A stretch of 64,000 nucleotides of DNA from NCBI GenBank assembly GCA_965216025.1, contig CBDCEX010000015.1, positions 248,001 to 312,000 on the forward strand, in the 5' to 3' direction. This document shows positions 26,316 through 35,060 of this stretch, piece by piece. The stretch is from JADFQT01 sp965216025. Its GTDB lineage: Bacteria > Chloroflexota > Dehalococcoidia > Lucifugimonadales > UBA3495. Positions within the stretch are counted from its first letter, which is position 1; every line of letters starts with the position of its first letter. The translations under genes were made by a program, and so were the position numbers. The notes under the pieces were generated by a model, which saw nothing but the letters and a program-made list of their open reading frames with translations, was not told where the DNA came from and ran no database searches.

Positions 26316-26990
26316 GTGGTCGAGAAGAAGGGTACCGCTATCATGGTGGTCTACACCGATGTGGCCGTCGAGCATGACGCCGACTTCAACGCCTGGTACA
26401 ACCAGGAGCACTTGCCCGAGCGGCTGAGCAACCCTGGATTCCTGGATGGGGCCCGTTATGAAGCCCTGCGGGGCGGGCCCAGATACCTGGCCGTTTACGA
26501 ACTCGAATCGGCGGAAGCCCTGCAGTCGGATGAATATCTGCGCCAGCGGGCCAACCCAACCGACTGGTCGAAGCGGGTGTCGCCCCTCATGGCCGCGGGA
26601 GGGATGGTCCGTAACGTATACACACAGATCTATCCCGCCGAAAGCGACCCGCATACGTTGGGCCGTGGAATGGCGCCCGCGCTCCAGATCGGACGCATGG
26701 ACGTGCCGCCGGAGATCGAGGACAAGTACAACTACTACTACGATAACGTGCGGACGCCGGGCAACCTGAAGATCCCGGGATGTATGCAGGTCCGCCGGTA
26801 TCAGTCCGTCGAAGGTTGGCCCAAGTACCTGACCATGTATGAGTTCGAACACGAGAAGGTACCCGAGACCCTGGCATGGGAAAACCAGCGCGGCCAGGAC
26901 GCGATGCACGAATACATCGGAGGTACCTACGGTCACGCTTCGGGTTCACCCGGCGTGTACCGCCGTGTGTTTCCACCCCGCGCGTTCTGA
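26316..26990 (+). CDS. EthD/dimeric alpha-beta barrel protein, duplicated domain
   Basis: The 224-residue protein has a GTG start at 26316 behind GGGGAGG. The first ferredoxin-like unit reads VVYTDVAVEHDADFNAWYNQ, then EHLPERLSNPGFLDGARYEA. The second unit shows NYYYDNVRTPGNLKIPGCM and YLTMYEFEHEKVPETLAWEN. This matches the EthD/ABM-type dimeric barrel family, whose members act as small monooxygenase-like or degradation accessory proteins. It sits upstream of the FMN-binding protein at 27054 on the same strand. Confidence 0.7.
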   Translation: MVEKKGTAIMVVYTDVAVEHDADFNAWYNQEHLPERLSNPGFLDGARYEALRGGPRYLAVYELESAEALQSDEYLRQRANPTDWSKRVSPLMAAGGMVRNVYTQIYPAESDPHTLGRGMAPALQIGRMDVPPEIEDKYNYYYDNVRTPGNLKIPGCMQVRRYQSVEGWPKYLTMYEFEHEKVPETLAWENQRGQDAMHEYIGGTYGHASGSPGVYRRVFPPRAF

Positions 26991-27053
26991 CATCCGACCT
27001 GTTAGCTCGACCCCGCTGTTTGAACGAGCGGTTTACCGCGAGAGGTGGCGGCG

Positions 27054-27473
27054 ATGCCTCGAAATTTGACCATTCAGGAGTCCCACGAATTTCTAGACAG
27101 CAAGCCTGGTTGGATTGCGTTGACCACCATTGGGCCAGACGGGTATCCCCACACCGTGCCGCTGGGCTACTTTCGGCTGGGTGAGGACATCGTAATGGGA
27201 GTCCGGGGCAATACCAGAAAGCTCAAGAACATCCAGGACAACCCGAAGGTGAGCCTGCCACTGGAGAGCGGCAAATCGAGGGGGGACATCAAGGGCTTGA
27301 TGGTCCAGGGCACCGCAACGGTGCATTCCGAGCCCTCCGATGCCCTGTACTTTGCCCGGGAAGCCGCGAAACTACGCGGTGTCCCTGAGCAGGAGCTTCC
27401 CACCGAGCCTCGAAAGGACGCGGTTTACATAAAAGTGACACCGCAACGGATCCGCTCATGGGACTATTCCTAG
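27054..27473 (+). CDS. Pyridoxamine 5'-phosphate oxidase-like FMN/F420-binding protein
   Basis: The 139-residue split beta-barrel protein has the family opening FLDSKPGWIALTTIGPDGYP followed by HTVPLGYF, then RGNTRKLKNIQDNPKVSLP and GLMVQGTATVHSEPSDA. The start at 27054 is preferred over the upstream GTG because AGAGGTGG suits it. Such proteins bind FMN or F420 and reduce small molecules. Its TAG stop is the first codon of MITE family 2 copy 2, so the original C-terminus may have been slightly different. Confidence 0.8.
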   Translation: MPRNLTIQESHEFLDSKPGWIALTTIGPDGYPHTVPLGYFRLGEDIVMGVRGNTRKLKNIQDNPKVSLPLESGKSRGDIKGLMVQGTATVHSEPSDALYFAREAAKLRGVPEQELPTEPRKDAVYIKVTPQRIRSWDYS

Positions 27474-27648
27474 AAACTCGGACGGAAACCCCGATTCTCC
27501 CCAAGTCGTCGTTTTCTTAACGACGATTGTAGATGTAACAGTGGGTTCTTGAACCGTATTACAGACACTATCATGCCACATAAGACTATAATACGTCTGT
27601 CTGGCGTAGCGCGAAACCCGGCCAATGGCTTTCCGGCCAGACTTCTAG
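27471..27648. repeat. MITE family 2, copy 2 (178 bp, reverse orientation)
   Basis: The ends are CTAGAAACTCGGACGGAAAC and, on the right, the complement of CTAGAAGTCTGGCCGGAAA. The interior aligns with copy 1 at 20357-20554 when reversed. It supplies the stop codon of the gene at 27054. Confidence 0.85.
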
Positions 27649-27700
27649 CCGTTCCCGAATCGGGCGGACCGTCACGCAAACGACGCCGAGGGGGATAGAC

Positions 27701-28471
27701 ATGCCAAGACTGGAAGGAAAAGTTGCGCTGATCAGCGGAGGCGCGAGAGGACAGGGCGCAGTCGAAGCCAGGATGTTTGCCGGGGAAGGGGCTAAAGTTG
27801 TCATCGGAGACATCCTCGATGCCGAAGGGCAACAGGTGGAGGCTGAAATCAACGAGGGCGGCGGCGAGTGTGTTTACGTCCGGTTGGACGTCACCAGCGA
27901 AGTAGACTGGCAGCAGGCCGTCGAGACCGCCGTTGGCCGTTTCGGCAAGTTGGACGTTTTGGTGAACAACGCCGGTATCGGCAGCCCTCGCGGGCCGGAT
28001 GGCGAGCGGGTCCTCATCGAGACCCTGACCGAGGACCAATGGGACCGGACCCTGGACGTGAACGCCAAGGGAGTGTTCCTGGGCACCAAAGCGGCCATCC
28101 CTGAGATGCGCAAGGCGGGCGGCGGCTCTATCATTAACATCTCGTCGGTGGCTGGACTGGTCGGCGGGACCACCTCAGCCTACGGCGCGTCAAAAGGAGC
28201 TGTTCGTCTGTTCACGAAGGCGACTGCCATTCAGTACGCCAGGGAAGGTATACGCGCCAACTCCGTGCATCCCGGTGTCATCATCACCGCCATGACCGAG
28301 TCCATGCTGGCCGACGAAGAAGGACGGGAGATGAACCTGGCCCGGCACCCCATCGGCAGGCTGGGAGTACCGGAAGACGTTGCCTACGGGGTCTTATTCC
28401 TGGCCAGCGACGAGTCGTCCTTCATGACGGGAAGCGAGTTGGTAATCGACGGCGGGCTAACGGCCCAATAG
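27701..28471 (+). CDS. SDR-family oxidoreductase
   Basis: The 256-residue classical SDR begins MPRLEGKVALISGGARGQG with a TGxxxGxG-type cofactor loop. It has GDILDAEGQQVEAE (acidic residue after strand 2, favouring NAD), NNAG at about 90, active-site Ser in INISSVAGLVG, YGASKGA and the PG loop VHPGVIITAMT. The ending MTGSELVIDGGLTAQ is typical. It probably oxidises a secondary alcohol or hydroxysteroid-like substrate. It is the first gene of a same-strand run (SDR, SMP-30, VOC, LLM). Confidence 0.9.
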   Translation: MPRLEGKVALISGGARGQGAVEARMFAGEGAKVVIGDILDAEGQQVEAEINEGGGECVYVRLDVTSEVDWQQAVETAVGRFGKLDVLVNNAGIGSPRGPDGERVLIETLTEDQWDRTLDVNAKGVFLGTKAAIPEMRKAGGGSIINISSVAGLVGGTTSAYGASKGAVRLFTKATAIQYAREGIRANSVHPGVIITAMTESMLADEEGREMNLARHPIGRLGVPEDVAYGVLFLASDESSFMTGSELVIDGGLTAQ

Positions 28472-28533
28472 CCGCCGGTCCTGGACTGATTCAAGAGCGA
28501 CTGACCGCAACAAATCAGACGAGGAGGTTGTCC

Positions 28534-29427
28534 GTGCCAATCGAACGGCTATCACCGGAGTTGGACAGGTTGGTATCAGCCGACCAGGAATTGGAGGAGC
28601 TGGGCAACGGCTACGAGGTTGCCGAAGGGCCCCTCTGGTCGCACGAAGCGGGGCACCTTATTTTTAGCGAAGTAAGAGGCAACAAACGACGGCAGTGGAC
28701 TCCCGGCAGCGGCATCACCCTGTTGCAGGAATCGACCAACAACGCCAACGGACTGACCAGGGACCTCCAGGGCAGGATGATTCTCTGTGAAGGCGGCGCG
28801 GGGAGGGTGACGCGGATGGAGCCGGACGGTAGCATCACGGTGGTGGCCAACAGCTACCAGGGCATGCCATTGAACCGGCCCAACGACGTGGTGGTAAGGT
28901 CGTCGGACGGCAGCATCTACTTTACTAACCCCGGAGCGCCGGACCCGGAATTTCCGCTGCCATACTCCGGCGTCTACCGAGTGTCTGCGGACCTGGGTAC
29001 GATTTCGCTATTGGTGTCGGACTTTGCCTTTCCAAACGGCCTGGTTTTCTCGCCTGACGAAAGCATCCTCTACATCGCCGATTATCGCGGCGGAAGGATC
29101 AGGGCGTTCGACGTGAACCCAAACGGGATGTTGAACCTGGCCAGCGACCGGGTGTTCTGCCAGCTTATCGCGCCCGTCCCCATCACCCCTTATGGCCCCG
29201 ACGGAATGAAGGTGGACGTCGAAGGCAACGTCTACAGCAGCGGGCCCGGCGGCGTGTGGATCATAGACCCGGCGGGCAACCATCTGGGGACAATCCACAC
29301 CGGGGCGCAGACGACCAACGTGGGTTGGGGCGGGGACGACTGGAAGACCTTGTTCGTCACAACCTTCGGTTCCCTGTACCGCATCCAGATGAATGTCGCC
29401 GGAATCGCCGTGCCAGGCAACGGCTAG
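28534..29427 (+). CDS. SMP-30/gluconolactonase family protein
   Basis: The 297-residue six-bladed propeller starts at GTG 28534 behind GAGGAGG. Metal and active-site blocks are visible: EVAEGPLWSHEAGHLIFSEV with the first Glu ligand, NNANGLTRDLQGRMILCEGG, LNRPNDVVVRSSDGSIYFTN with the central Asn-Asp, and FPNGLVFSPDESILYIAD with the last Asp. The reaction would be lactone hydrolysis of a sugar acid or similar ring. It belongs to the 27.7-30.9 kb run. Confidence 0.85.
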   Translation: MPIERLSPELDRLVSADQELEELGNGYEVAEGPLWSHEAGHLIFSEVRGNKRRQWTPGSGITLLQESTNNANGLTRDLQGRMILCEGGAGRVTRMEPDGSITVVANSYQGMPLNRPNDVVVRSSDGSIYFTNPGAPDPEFPLPYSGVYRVSADLGTISLLVSDFAFPNGLVFSPDESILYIADYRGGRIRAFDVNPNGMLNLASDRVFCQLIAPVPITPYGPDGMKVDVEGNVYSSGPGGVWIIDPAGNHLGTIHTGAQTTNVGWGGDDWKTLFVTTFGSLYRIQMNVAGIAVPGNG

Positions 29428-29464
29428 ACTACTGGCTATCAACAAAGACGGAGGTGAAGTAGGC

Positions 29465-29923
29465 ATGGACGCAACCGGAGTCTCCTACATCGCCATTTGC
29501 GTGGCGGACATCGACCGGTCATTGGGCTTCTACCGGGATATCCTGGGTATGACCGTGGGGTACGACCGGATTCAAGACACCACTACAGGCGGCCTCCCCC
29601 ACGTGTATAAGCACTCACGGCAGACGCGCCGCCAGGTGCGTTTGGTCATCGGCGAGGGTGAGAACTGCCCCACCATTACCATGACGACCCACCCCGGCGA
29701 AGACGCCGACGGGGACCCCATCAAGCTAGACCAAATCGGCCTTAGCCATTTTTCGATCTCGGTCTCCCACCTGAAAGGCCTGGCTGACGACCTGGCCTCT
29801 AAAGGCGTAGAGTTCGCCGGACCGATGGAGTCCCGGCTCAATGCCCGGGGAGAGTTGACCAGCTTCTACGTTTACGACCCCGACGGCATCCTGCTCCAGT
29901 TCGACACCGGCGGCGGAGGCTAG
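29465..29923 (+). CDS. VOC-family protein
   Basis: The 152-residue protein starts at ATG 29465 after GGAGGTGAAG. It has SYIAICVADIDRSLGFYRDI, DQIGLSHFSISVSHLKGLAD with the metal His, and SFYVYDPDGILLQFDT with the terminal metal-ligand position. It is either a small dioxygenase, lyase or isomerase; its place between lactonase and flavin monooxygenase genes suggests a step in ring or lactone breakdown. Confidence 0.8.
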   Translation: MDATGVSYIAICVADIDRSLGFYRDILGMTVGYDRIQDTTTGGLPHVYKHSRQTRRQVRLVIGEGENCPTITMTTHPGEDADGDPIKLDQIGLSHFSISVSHLKGLADDLASKGVEFAGPMESRLNARGELTSFYVYDPDGILLQFDTGGGG

Positions 29924-29941
29924 GAGAAGGGAGGCGGGGCT

Positions 29942-30931
29942 ATGGCCAGGCAAGGGATCGTGCTCTACCACGGCATCGACAGCGGCGGGGAGCTGAAGGA
30001 ATACGCCGAGACTGCCGAACGTTGCGGCTACGAGTCCTTGTGGGTCACCGAGCGGTATTTCCACGAGGAGACCTTCTCCATGCTGGGTTTTCTGGCCGCC
30101 GCGACCCATGATATTAAGCTGGGCGTGGGAGTGGTCAATCCCTTTACGCGAAATCCGGCGCTGACCGCAATGTCGGCGGCCACCCTCGACCGCATCTCCG
30201 GGGGGAGGTTCTTGCTTGGCCTTGGCAGGAGCGACAGTTGGGTGGTCCAGTACCGGATGGGGATACCGTACCGCGACCCCCGTGCCAGCCTCAAAGAGAC
30301 GGTTGAGACCGTGCGCGCCCTGCTGTCGGGCAGTCCTGTAACTTCCGAAGGAGGCCAATTCAATCTGGCCAACGTGGGGCTTGCGACCTTGCCCGTACAA
30401 GACCGGCTCCCAATCTATCTCGCGGCGATAGGTCCCAGGGCGCTGCGGCTGGCGGGCGCGGTCGCAGATGGCGTGCTGCTAAACGCCTATACTCCCACAA
30501 CCTACATCAGCTACGCCGTGGACGAAGTGCGGAGGGCCGCACGTGAGACGGGGCGTGACCCTGCCGACGTGGACATCGCTTGTATGTTAGTGGTGCGCCC
30601 GACCGACGACCCCGCGGGCATGTTGGAAAGCCTCAAGTCGCGGGTAGTGCGGCTGCTGGACGAACCCCACGTCGGTGAGATTCTGCTGGAGAAGGGTGGC
30701 TATGATCCGTCCATACTGCCCGCGCTCCGGGAGTCGGTGAATCAGGACGGTGGGCGGGACGCGGTCAGCCTCATAAGCGACGACATGGTGGACTCGTTCT
30801 ACGTCGTCGGTCCGCCTGAGCGGTGCAAGGAACGGATCGAAGAATATCGCAGAGTTGGTGTCGACCTGCCACTGCTGCTCCCCAGACTGGAAGACTACAA
30901 GCAGGTGGCCACGACTCTGGCAGTCACTTGA
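29942..30931 (+). CDS. LLM-class flavin-dependent oxidoreductase
   Basis: The 329-residue luciferase-like monooxygenase has AETAERCGYESLWVTERYFH near residue 20 and the block ATHDIKLGVGVVNPFTRNP. The family glycine-rich stretch RISGGRFLLGLGRSDSW and PIYLAAIGPRALRLAGAVAD follow. It would use FMNH2 or F420H2 with O2 or a C1 carrier. It is the last gene of the run and overlaps the convergent ABC permease gene by eight bases. Confidence 0.85.
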   Translation: MARQGIVLYHGIDSGGELKEYAETAERCGYESLWVTERYFHEETFSMLGFLAAATHDIKLGVGVVNPFTRNPALTAMSAATLDRISGGRFLLGLGRSDSWVVQYRMGIPYRDPRASLKETVETVRALLSGSPVTSEGGQFNLANVGLATLPVQDRLPIYLAAIGPRALRLAGAVADGVLLNAYTPTTYISYAVDEVRRAARETGRDPADVDIACMLVVRPTDDPAGMLESLKSRVVRLLDEPHVGEILLEKGGYDPSILPALRESVNQDGGRDAVSLISDDMVDSFYVVGPPERCKERIEEYRRVGVDLPLLLPRLEDYKQVATTLAVT

Positions 30932-31712
30932 TGAGGCGGCGGTGCATGAAGAAGGACGCCACGCAGAGGGCCACAACCGAAATAGCCAATAGTTGGAGCG
31001 CCCACAGCACCATTAACCACGTGAGGTCGCCCGATACCAGTCCCCTCGTCAGGGCCGCGGCGGGGGTCAGGGGCAATGCCCAGGAGAGCATCTTGACTGT
31101 GTGCGGCACGTGGTCCAGGGGAAAGAAGACTCCGCTCACATAGAACATTGGGATTATGAACACGGTGAAGAAGTTGTTCATCGCGCCTATGGTGCTGGCA
31201 GTGGCCGTCAAAATCAGAGCAATGGAAGCCACCGTAAGGCCAATCAGATAGGCGCAGGGGATGGCCAGCACGGCCAGGGGCGAGCTTATCAGGCCAAAGC
31301 AGGCCGCGGCGCCCAACACCACCGCGCCCGAGATAGCCGCCCTAGTGGCGCCCCACATCGCCTCTCCCAGTACGATGTCTGACGGACCTATCGGCGTGAA
31401 CAGCATGGCTTCATACACATGATGGCTGTCCATGCGCAGGTACGCCCCATAGGTCGAGTCGAAAGTCGCGTGGAACATGGCGTAGCTGGCGATCAGGCCG
31501 GGGGCCAGGTACTCGGCGTAGCTGAGGTCGCCAATGTCTCCCACGTAAGCTCCGAGTCCGAATCCAATGGCCGCGAGCACTACGAAGGGCTCGATGACGA
31601 TGCCCCCGAATTCCACCTTCCATCCTCGAATCACGGCGTCCCGGTTTCGCTGCCAGACGCGGAAACCGCGCCAGATAAAGCTGGCTCGTACTGATTTTGC
31701 GATTGCGCTCAT
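30924..31712 (-). CDS. ABC-2 type transporter permease
   Basis: The 262-residue integral membrane protein has six predicted helices and the ABC-2/NodJ pattern. FGGIVIEPFVVLAAIGFGLG and YLAPGLIASYAMFHATFDST are followed by the loop MLFTPIGPSDIVLGEAMWGA and MFYVSGVFFPLDHVPHTVKM. It would form a polysaccharide or drug export pore with the ATPase encoded just upstream (ATGA overlap at 31709-31712). Because that ATPase lacks its Walker A region, the pair is probably non-functional. Confidence 0.8.
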   Translation of the reverse strand: MSAIAKSVRASFIWRGFRVWQRNRDAVIRGWKVEFGGIVIEPFVVLAAIGFGLGAYVGDIGDLSYAEYLAPGLIASYAMFHATFDSTYGAYLRMDSHHVYEAMLFTPIGPSDIVLGEAMWGATRAAISGAVVLGAAACFGLISSPLAVLAIPCAYLIGLTVASIALILTATASTIGAMNNFFTVFIIPMFYVSGVFFPLDHVPHTVKMLSWALPLTPAAALTRGLVSGDLTWLMVLWALQLLAISVVALCVASFFMHRRLIK

Positions 31713-32419
31713 TGGTCCCTGAGCCCCCTGCCGGTCAGCCGGAGGAACACGTCCTCCAGGTTGGCAGGACGCCGGACTGCCGGGTGGCCGGCCCAGGCTG
31801 ATTCAGCCCTGGATAGCCGGTCAAGGTCGCCGAAGACCAACAGTGATTCCCCCGCGCCTTCGAAGTCCAGTTCCTGGGTTTCCAACTCCTCCTCCAAATG
31901 CGCTCTCTGCCACGACGGTAACTGCACCTGCACCACCTGTTCCCCAGCGTATGCCCGAACCAGCTCCAGCGGGGTCCCTTCCGCGAGTATCTTACCCAAG
32001 TCCATCACGATGAGGCGGTCGCAAAGATAGGCGGCCTCGTCCATGTAATGGGTGGTCAGCAGCATAGTGATTCCCTGTTGCTTTAACTGTAGCAGCCGGT
32101 CCCACACCAGATGACGGGACTGAGGGTCCAAGCCGGTAGTCGGTTCATCCAGGATTAGTATGCTGGGGTCATGGAGCAACGCCCTGCCGATCAGCAAACG
32201 CCGCCTCATGCCTCCCGAGAGCTCGTCAGTTGACTGGTATGCCTTTTCCCGGAGTTGAAACAGGTCCAGGGCCGCCCATGCGCGTTCGCTTGCCTGCTTG
32301 CCAGGCAGGTCAAAAAACCGGGCGTAAGCCAGTAGGTTCTGCATCACGTTCAGCCCGGGATCCAGGCTGTCCGCCTGGGACACGACGCCAAGGATCGACC
32401 TGCTGGCGGAATTCGGCAC
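31709..32419 (-). pseudogene. ABC transporter ATPase, 5'-truncated (no Walker A)
   Basis: The remaining 236 residues begin MPNSASRSILGVVSQADSLD, which aligns with the region just after Walker A in NodI-type ATPases. Signature ELSGGMRRRLLIGRALLHDP, Walker B ILILDEPTTGLDPQ and switch His TTHYMDEA are intact. About 80 N-terminal residues, including GxxGxGKT, are missing. The sequence upstream of 32425 is unrelated. Without Walker A it cannot bind ATP normally. The break lies close to the inferred edge of the island that ends at tRNA-Ile. Confidence 0.8.
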
Positions 32420-32563
32420 ACTCGGGATAGGGTGGTGAGGCCGTATACGTCGAGGCTCTTTCCCGACTTCTAAGCGTTCAGCCCGGACAGATCGCTTCCG
32501 GGGAGTCTAGCGGGCTGGATAGTTCCCGACTAACCCGTTCCCGGTGTTAAAATAACTGTTGAC

Positions 32564-32764
32564 ATGCCGAAGGTTAGGGACGCCATCCGGTTGGTGGAAC
32601 GGAACGGCTGGCGGTTGGTAAGGACGCGAGGCACCCACCTCCAGTTCCGACACGCAGAAAATCCCGGGACGGTCACTATACCGGGACACCCTGGCGGCGA
32701 TCTGAAACCGAAGACGTGGGCGGGCGTCCTGCGGCGGGCGGGAATACGGGGGACAAGCCGATGA
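32564..32764 (+). CDS. hicA: HicA-family mRNA interferase toxin
   Basis: This 66-residue protein has the dsRBD-like HicA/YcfA fold: MPKVRDAIRLVERNGWRLVR, then GTHLQFRHAENPGTVTIP with the catalytic His in GTHLQF, and GDLKPKTWAGVLRRAGI. It cleaves mRNA when freed from HicB. The stop overlaps the HicB start by four bases, giving a standard toxin-antitoxin operon. It lies in the tRNA-Ile island, where it may stabilise the element. Confidence 0.9.
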   Translation: MPKVRDAIRLVERNGWRLVRTRGTHLQFRHAENPGTVTIPGHPGGDLKPKTWAGVLRRAGIRGTSR

Positions 32765-33105
32765 AGCTAAAGTACCTGGTCGTCTTTGAACGCCCTCCCA
32801 ACAACTGCTGCGCCTATCTCCCCGACCTGCCCGGCTGCATCAGCACCGGCGGCCCCTTGGAAGAGATGCAGCAGAAAATCTCGGAGGCGATGGCTGCCCA
32901 CGTCGATATGATGCTGGAGTACGGTGCCCCACTTCCCGAAAAGCCGATGTCTCTGGAGGAGGCCATGACCCTCCCCTGCACGTCCGTAGCGGACGACACG
33001 ATGAAAAGTTATTCCCAGCACGGCGAAGATGTGACCGCAGTGTCGACTACCTTCGAGACGCTCGACTTCGAAATTGACCCTTCTCCGGAGGCCAGCGTAA
33101 GCTGA
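32761..33105 (+). CDS. hicB: HicB-family antitoxin
   Basis: This 114-residue antitoxin starts MKLKYLVVFERPPNNCCAYL, then PDLPGCISTGGPLEEMQQKI, the typical HicB partial RNase-H-like domain that covers the HicA active site. The C-terminal half is acidic and variable, and no clear ribbon-helix-helix is seen. It would neutralise HicA encoded immediately upstream. Confidence 0.9.
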   Translation: MKLKYLVVFERPPNNCCAYLPDLPGCISTGGPLEEMQQKISEAMAAHVDMMLEYGAPLPEKPMSLEEAMTLPCTSVADDTMKSYSQHGEDVTAVSTTFETLDFEIDPSPEASVS

Positions 33106-33291
33106 AAAGATGCTTGTAGGGCAACCGGCAAAACTCCAACCGGACGGCTTGCGGTTGATGCACCTGGGGGAAGTATCGGAGGTCGTCGACGTCAACCTTC
33201 TGCGCTCAACGCAAAGTACAGGTCAGGTTACGATGTTCGCTGGGCTGCCGGACCAAGTGCAGGAGCGGATTTGGTGGAGGCACGCATTGAG

Positions 33292-33450
33292 ATGGACACC
33301 GTCGCCTTGACCGGAAACCTCAACATCGAAAGCGTGAAGCAATTGAGAATATCGTCGGATACAAGAAACCTTCGGCGTTACACAGCCGACGAAGCGTTAT
33401 TGGTAAGCAACGCCCCCGGGGTGGTCGGCTGCCTGGTCAGGGCCCGATGA
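33292..33450 (+). CDS. Short protein coupled to the ATPase gene, possibly the 3' part of a frameshifted gene
   Basis: The frame encodes MDTVALTGNLNIESVKQLRI and ends at TGA overlapping the next ATG (ATGA at 33447), the usual sign of translational coupling. Upstream in the same frame the sequence still looks coding (YDVRWAAGPSAGADLVEARI) but has no start. A neighbouring frame from 33110 (MLVGQPAKLQPDGLRLMHLG) may be its beginning with one frameshift near 33200. The family is not recognised. Confidence 0.35.
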   Translation: MDTVALTGNLNIESVKQLRISSDTRNLRRYTADEALLVSNAPGVVGCLVRAR

Positions 33451-34802
33451 ACCTTCGTCATTGGGCAACCTCGTCTGGGTCGCATGGGCAGGATGCCGGA
33501 GCGGGAATCTTGGTGGGGATAACGGCGGTGATGGGGGATGATGTCCGTCTGCCGGAGTCTTCCCTACGGAACCACTGGTTCGTGCTGGGACGATCCGGCG
33601 TCGGGAAATCCACCTTGATTAAGCAACTGTTGGCCCACAGGCTGGCGCGGAAGGCGGCGGGACACGACGACGGGGCCGTCGTCGTGGTTGACACCCATGG
33701 AGGGTTGGTGCCCGGACTGCGTGAGCTAATCCCAAGCCAATTGGAAGACAGGGTGCGCCTCCTAGATTTTGGGCGGAGGGGTGGGGTAGAGGGGTTCAAT
33801 CTGGTGGATCCCAATCTGTTTCCTGATCAACACCGTTCGGTCGAGACCTTTGTCAACACGTGCAGACGTCTCTGGGAAATTCCCGACGGGCGCTGGGAGG
33901 ACCTGCTCCGGCACAGTCTATGGTTACTCCATGAATTCAATAAGAGGCACGCCGGATCTCCCAATGAAATGCTGGACGTGCTCTGCCTTCCATCTCTGTT
34001 GGAGTGGCCGAATCAGAATAGTCAGGGTGCGGATATCACCGGCCAAACGCAAATCTCGCTGGAACGTGTGCTCTCCGACGTGGATGTTCCTCGGCTACAG
34101 GCTTGGTTCCACAACTTCAGGTGTTGGGACCCCGAGGTTCGCTTGAAGACTGCGGCCTTCATCCAAACCCGTATCGGCGGCTACTCAAGCAACCAACGGA
34201 CCGCCGCTATACTCGGGCTGGGAGAATCCACGGTGACGCTTTCCGACGTGCTCGATAAGGGTCTGGTGGTTCTGGTATCGGTGGATGCCGGGTCCATTGG
34301 AGCGGAGCCCGCGGCCTTGTTGGGTGGTTCCATAGTGAGCGTGATGGAATCAGTCCTGCGCGAACGTGGCCTCCAATCTGAGCACAAAGCGGCAGATTGC
34401 CTCCTCGTGTGCGACGAAATCCAAGCGCTTCCCGGCCCGGATTGGGAATTCCTTTTGTCCGATGCCCGGAAATACGGTTGCAGCCTGATGTTGTCCGCTC
34501 GGTCTCTCGCCGGAGATGGTGTGCATGAACAAGGGCTCTGCTCTGCCGTGCTACGAACTGTAGGATGCATGGTGGGATTCCAGATGGCGGCGGAGGACGC
34601 CAGGATCATCGCACCAGAGATGGCTGATGATCGGGTGGAGGAAAGGTACCTGGCTTCACTGGACCCGTTCCATTGTTACCTGCGGTTGGATGCGGACGGC
34701 CGCCGCTACCCGGTTCGCCCAATGAAAATCTTACCCCCACCGGAAAGTGTTCTGGGCATGGATGCCGCAGGACCAGCGACGCTGGGTCCATCGGTGGATT
34801 AA
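33447..34802 (+). CDS. P-loop transfer-type ATPase (HerA/TraG-VirD4-like)
   Basis: The 451-residue protein has Walker A FVLGRSGVGKSTLIKQLLAH near residue 50, AVVVVDTHGGLVPGL, and Walker B ADCLLVCDEIQALPGPDWEF near residue 320. SARSLAGDGVHEQGL sits where such ATPases have sensor or arginine residues, and ILGLGESTVTLSDVLDKGLVV precedes it. The fold is that of FtsK/HerA-type DNA-pumping ATPases found on conjugative and integrative elements. No membrane helix is visible. With the nearby recombinase and HicAB it suggests a mobilisable island. The relaxase is not seen. Confidence 0.7.
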   Translation: MNLRHWATSSGSHGQDAGAGILVGITAVMGDDVRLPESSLRNHWFVLGRSGVGKSTLIKQLLAHRLARKAAGHDDGAVVVVDTHGGLVPGLRELIPSQLEDRVRLLDFGRRGGVEGFNLVDPNLFPDQHRSVETFVNTCRRLWEIPDGRWEDLLRHSLWLLHEFNKRHAGSPNEMLDVLCLPSLLEWPNQNSQGADITGQTQISLERVLSDVDVPRLQAWFHNFRCWDPEVRLKTAAFIQTRIGGYSSNQRTAAILGLGESTVTLSDVLDKGLVVLVSVDAGSIGAEPAALLGGSIVSVMESVLRERGLQSEHKAADCLLVCDEIQALPGPDWEFLLSDARKYGCSLMLSARSLAGDGVHEQGLCSAVLRTVGCMVGFQMAAEDARIIAPEMADDRVEERYLASLDPFHCYLRLDADGRRYPVRPMKILPPPESVLGMDAAGPATLGPSVD

Positions 34803-35060
34803 TTCAATAGAATCCCGAGTGGGGGCTGATCCCCGATCCCGACGGCACATCCTTAAGAAAGGCCGGGAAACCGCAGGACGGCTAGGAATTGCCCCAAGAA
34901 CTCAGATTGACTTCCCCCGCTGGGTGACCCCGAGCACAAGCCCTCGGCGTGAGAGGTACCATGACACTTCTTTCGCCCCGGGGAGGTTGGTCCCCAACCC
35001 AAGAATGCTGTGGATGCCCTCCGAATGAGGCATTCGAAATTTTGAGACCCGTCCCCAGCC

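Noticed and set aside
32508..32535. Attachment-site copy of the tRNA-Ile 3' end
   Set aside because: GGGCTGGATAGTTCCCGAC only loosely resembles the tRNA end; the match is too weak to claim.
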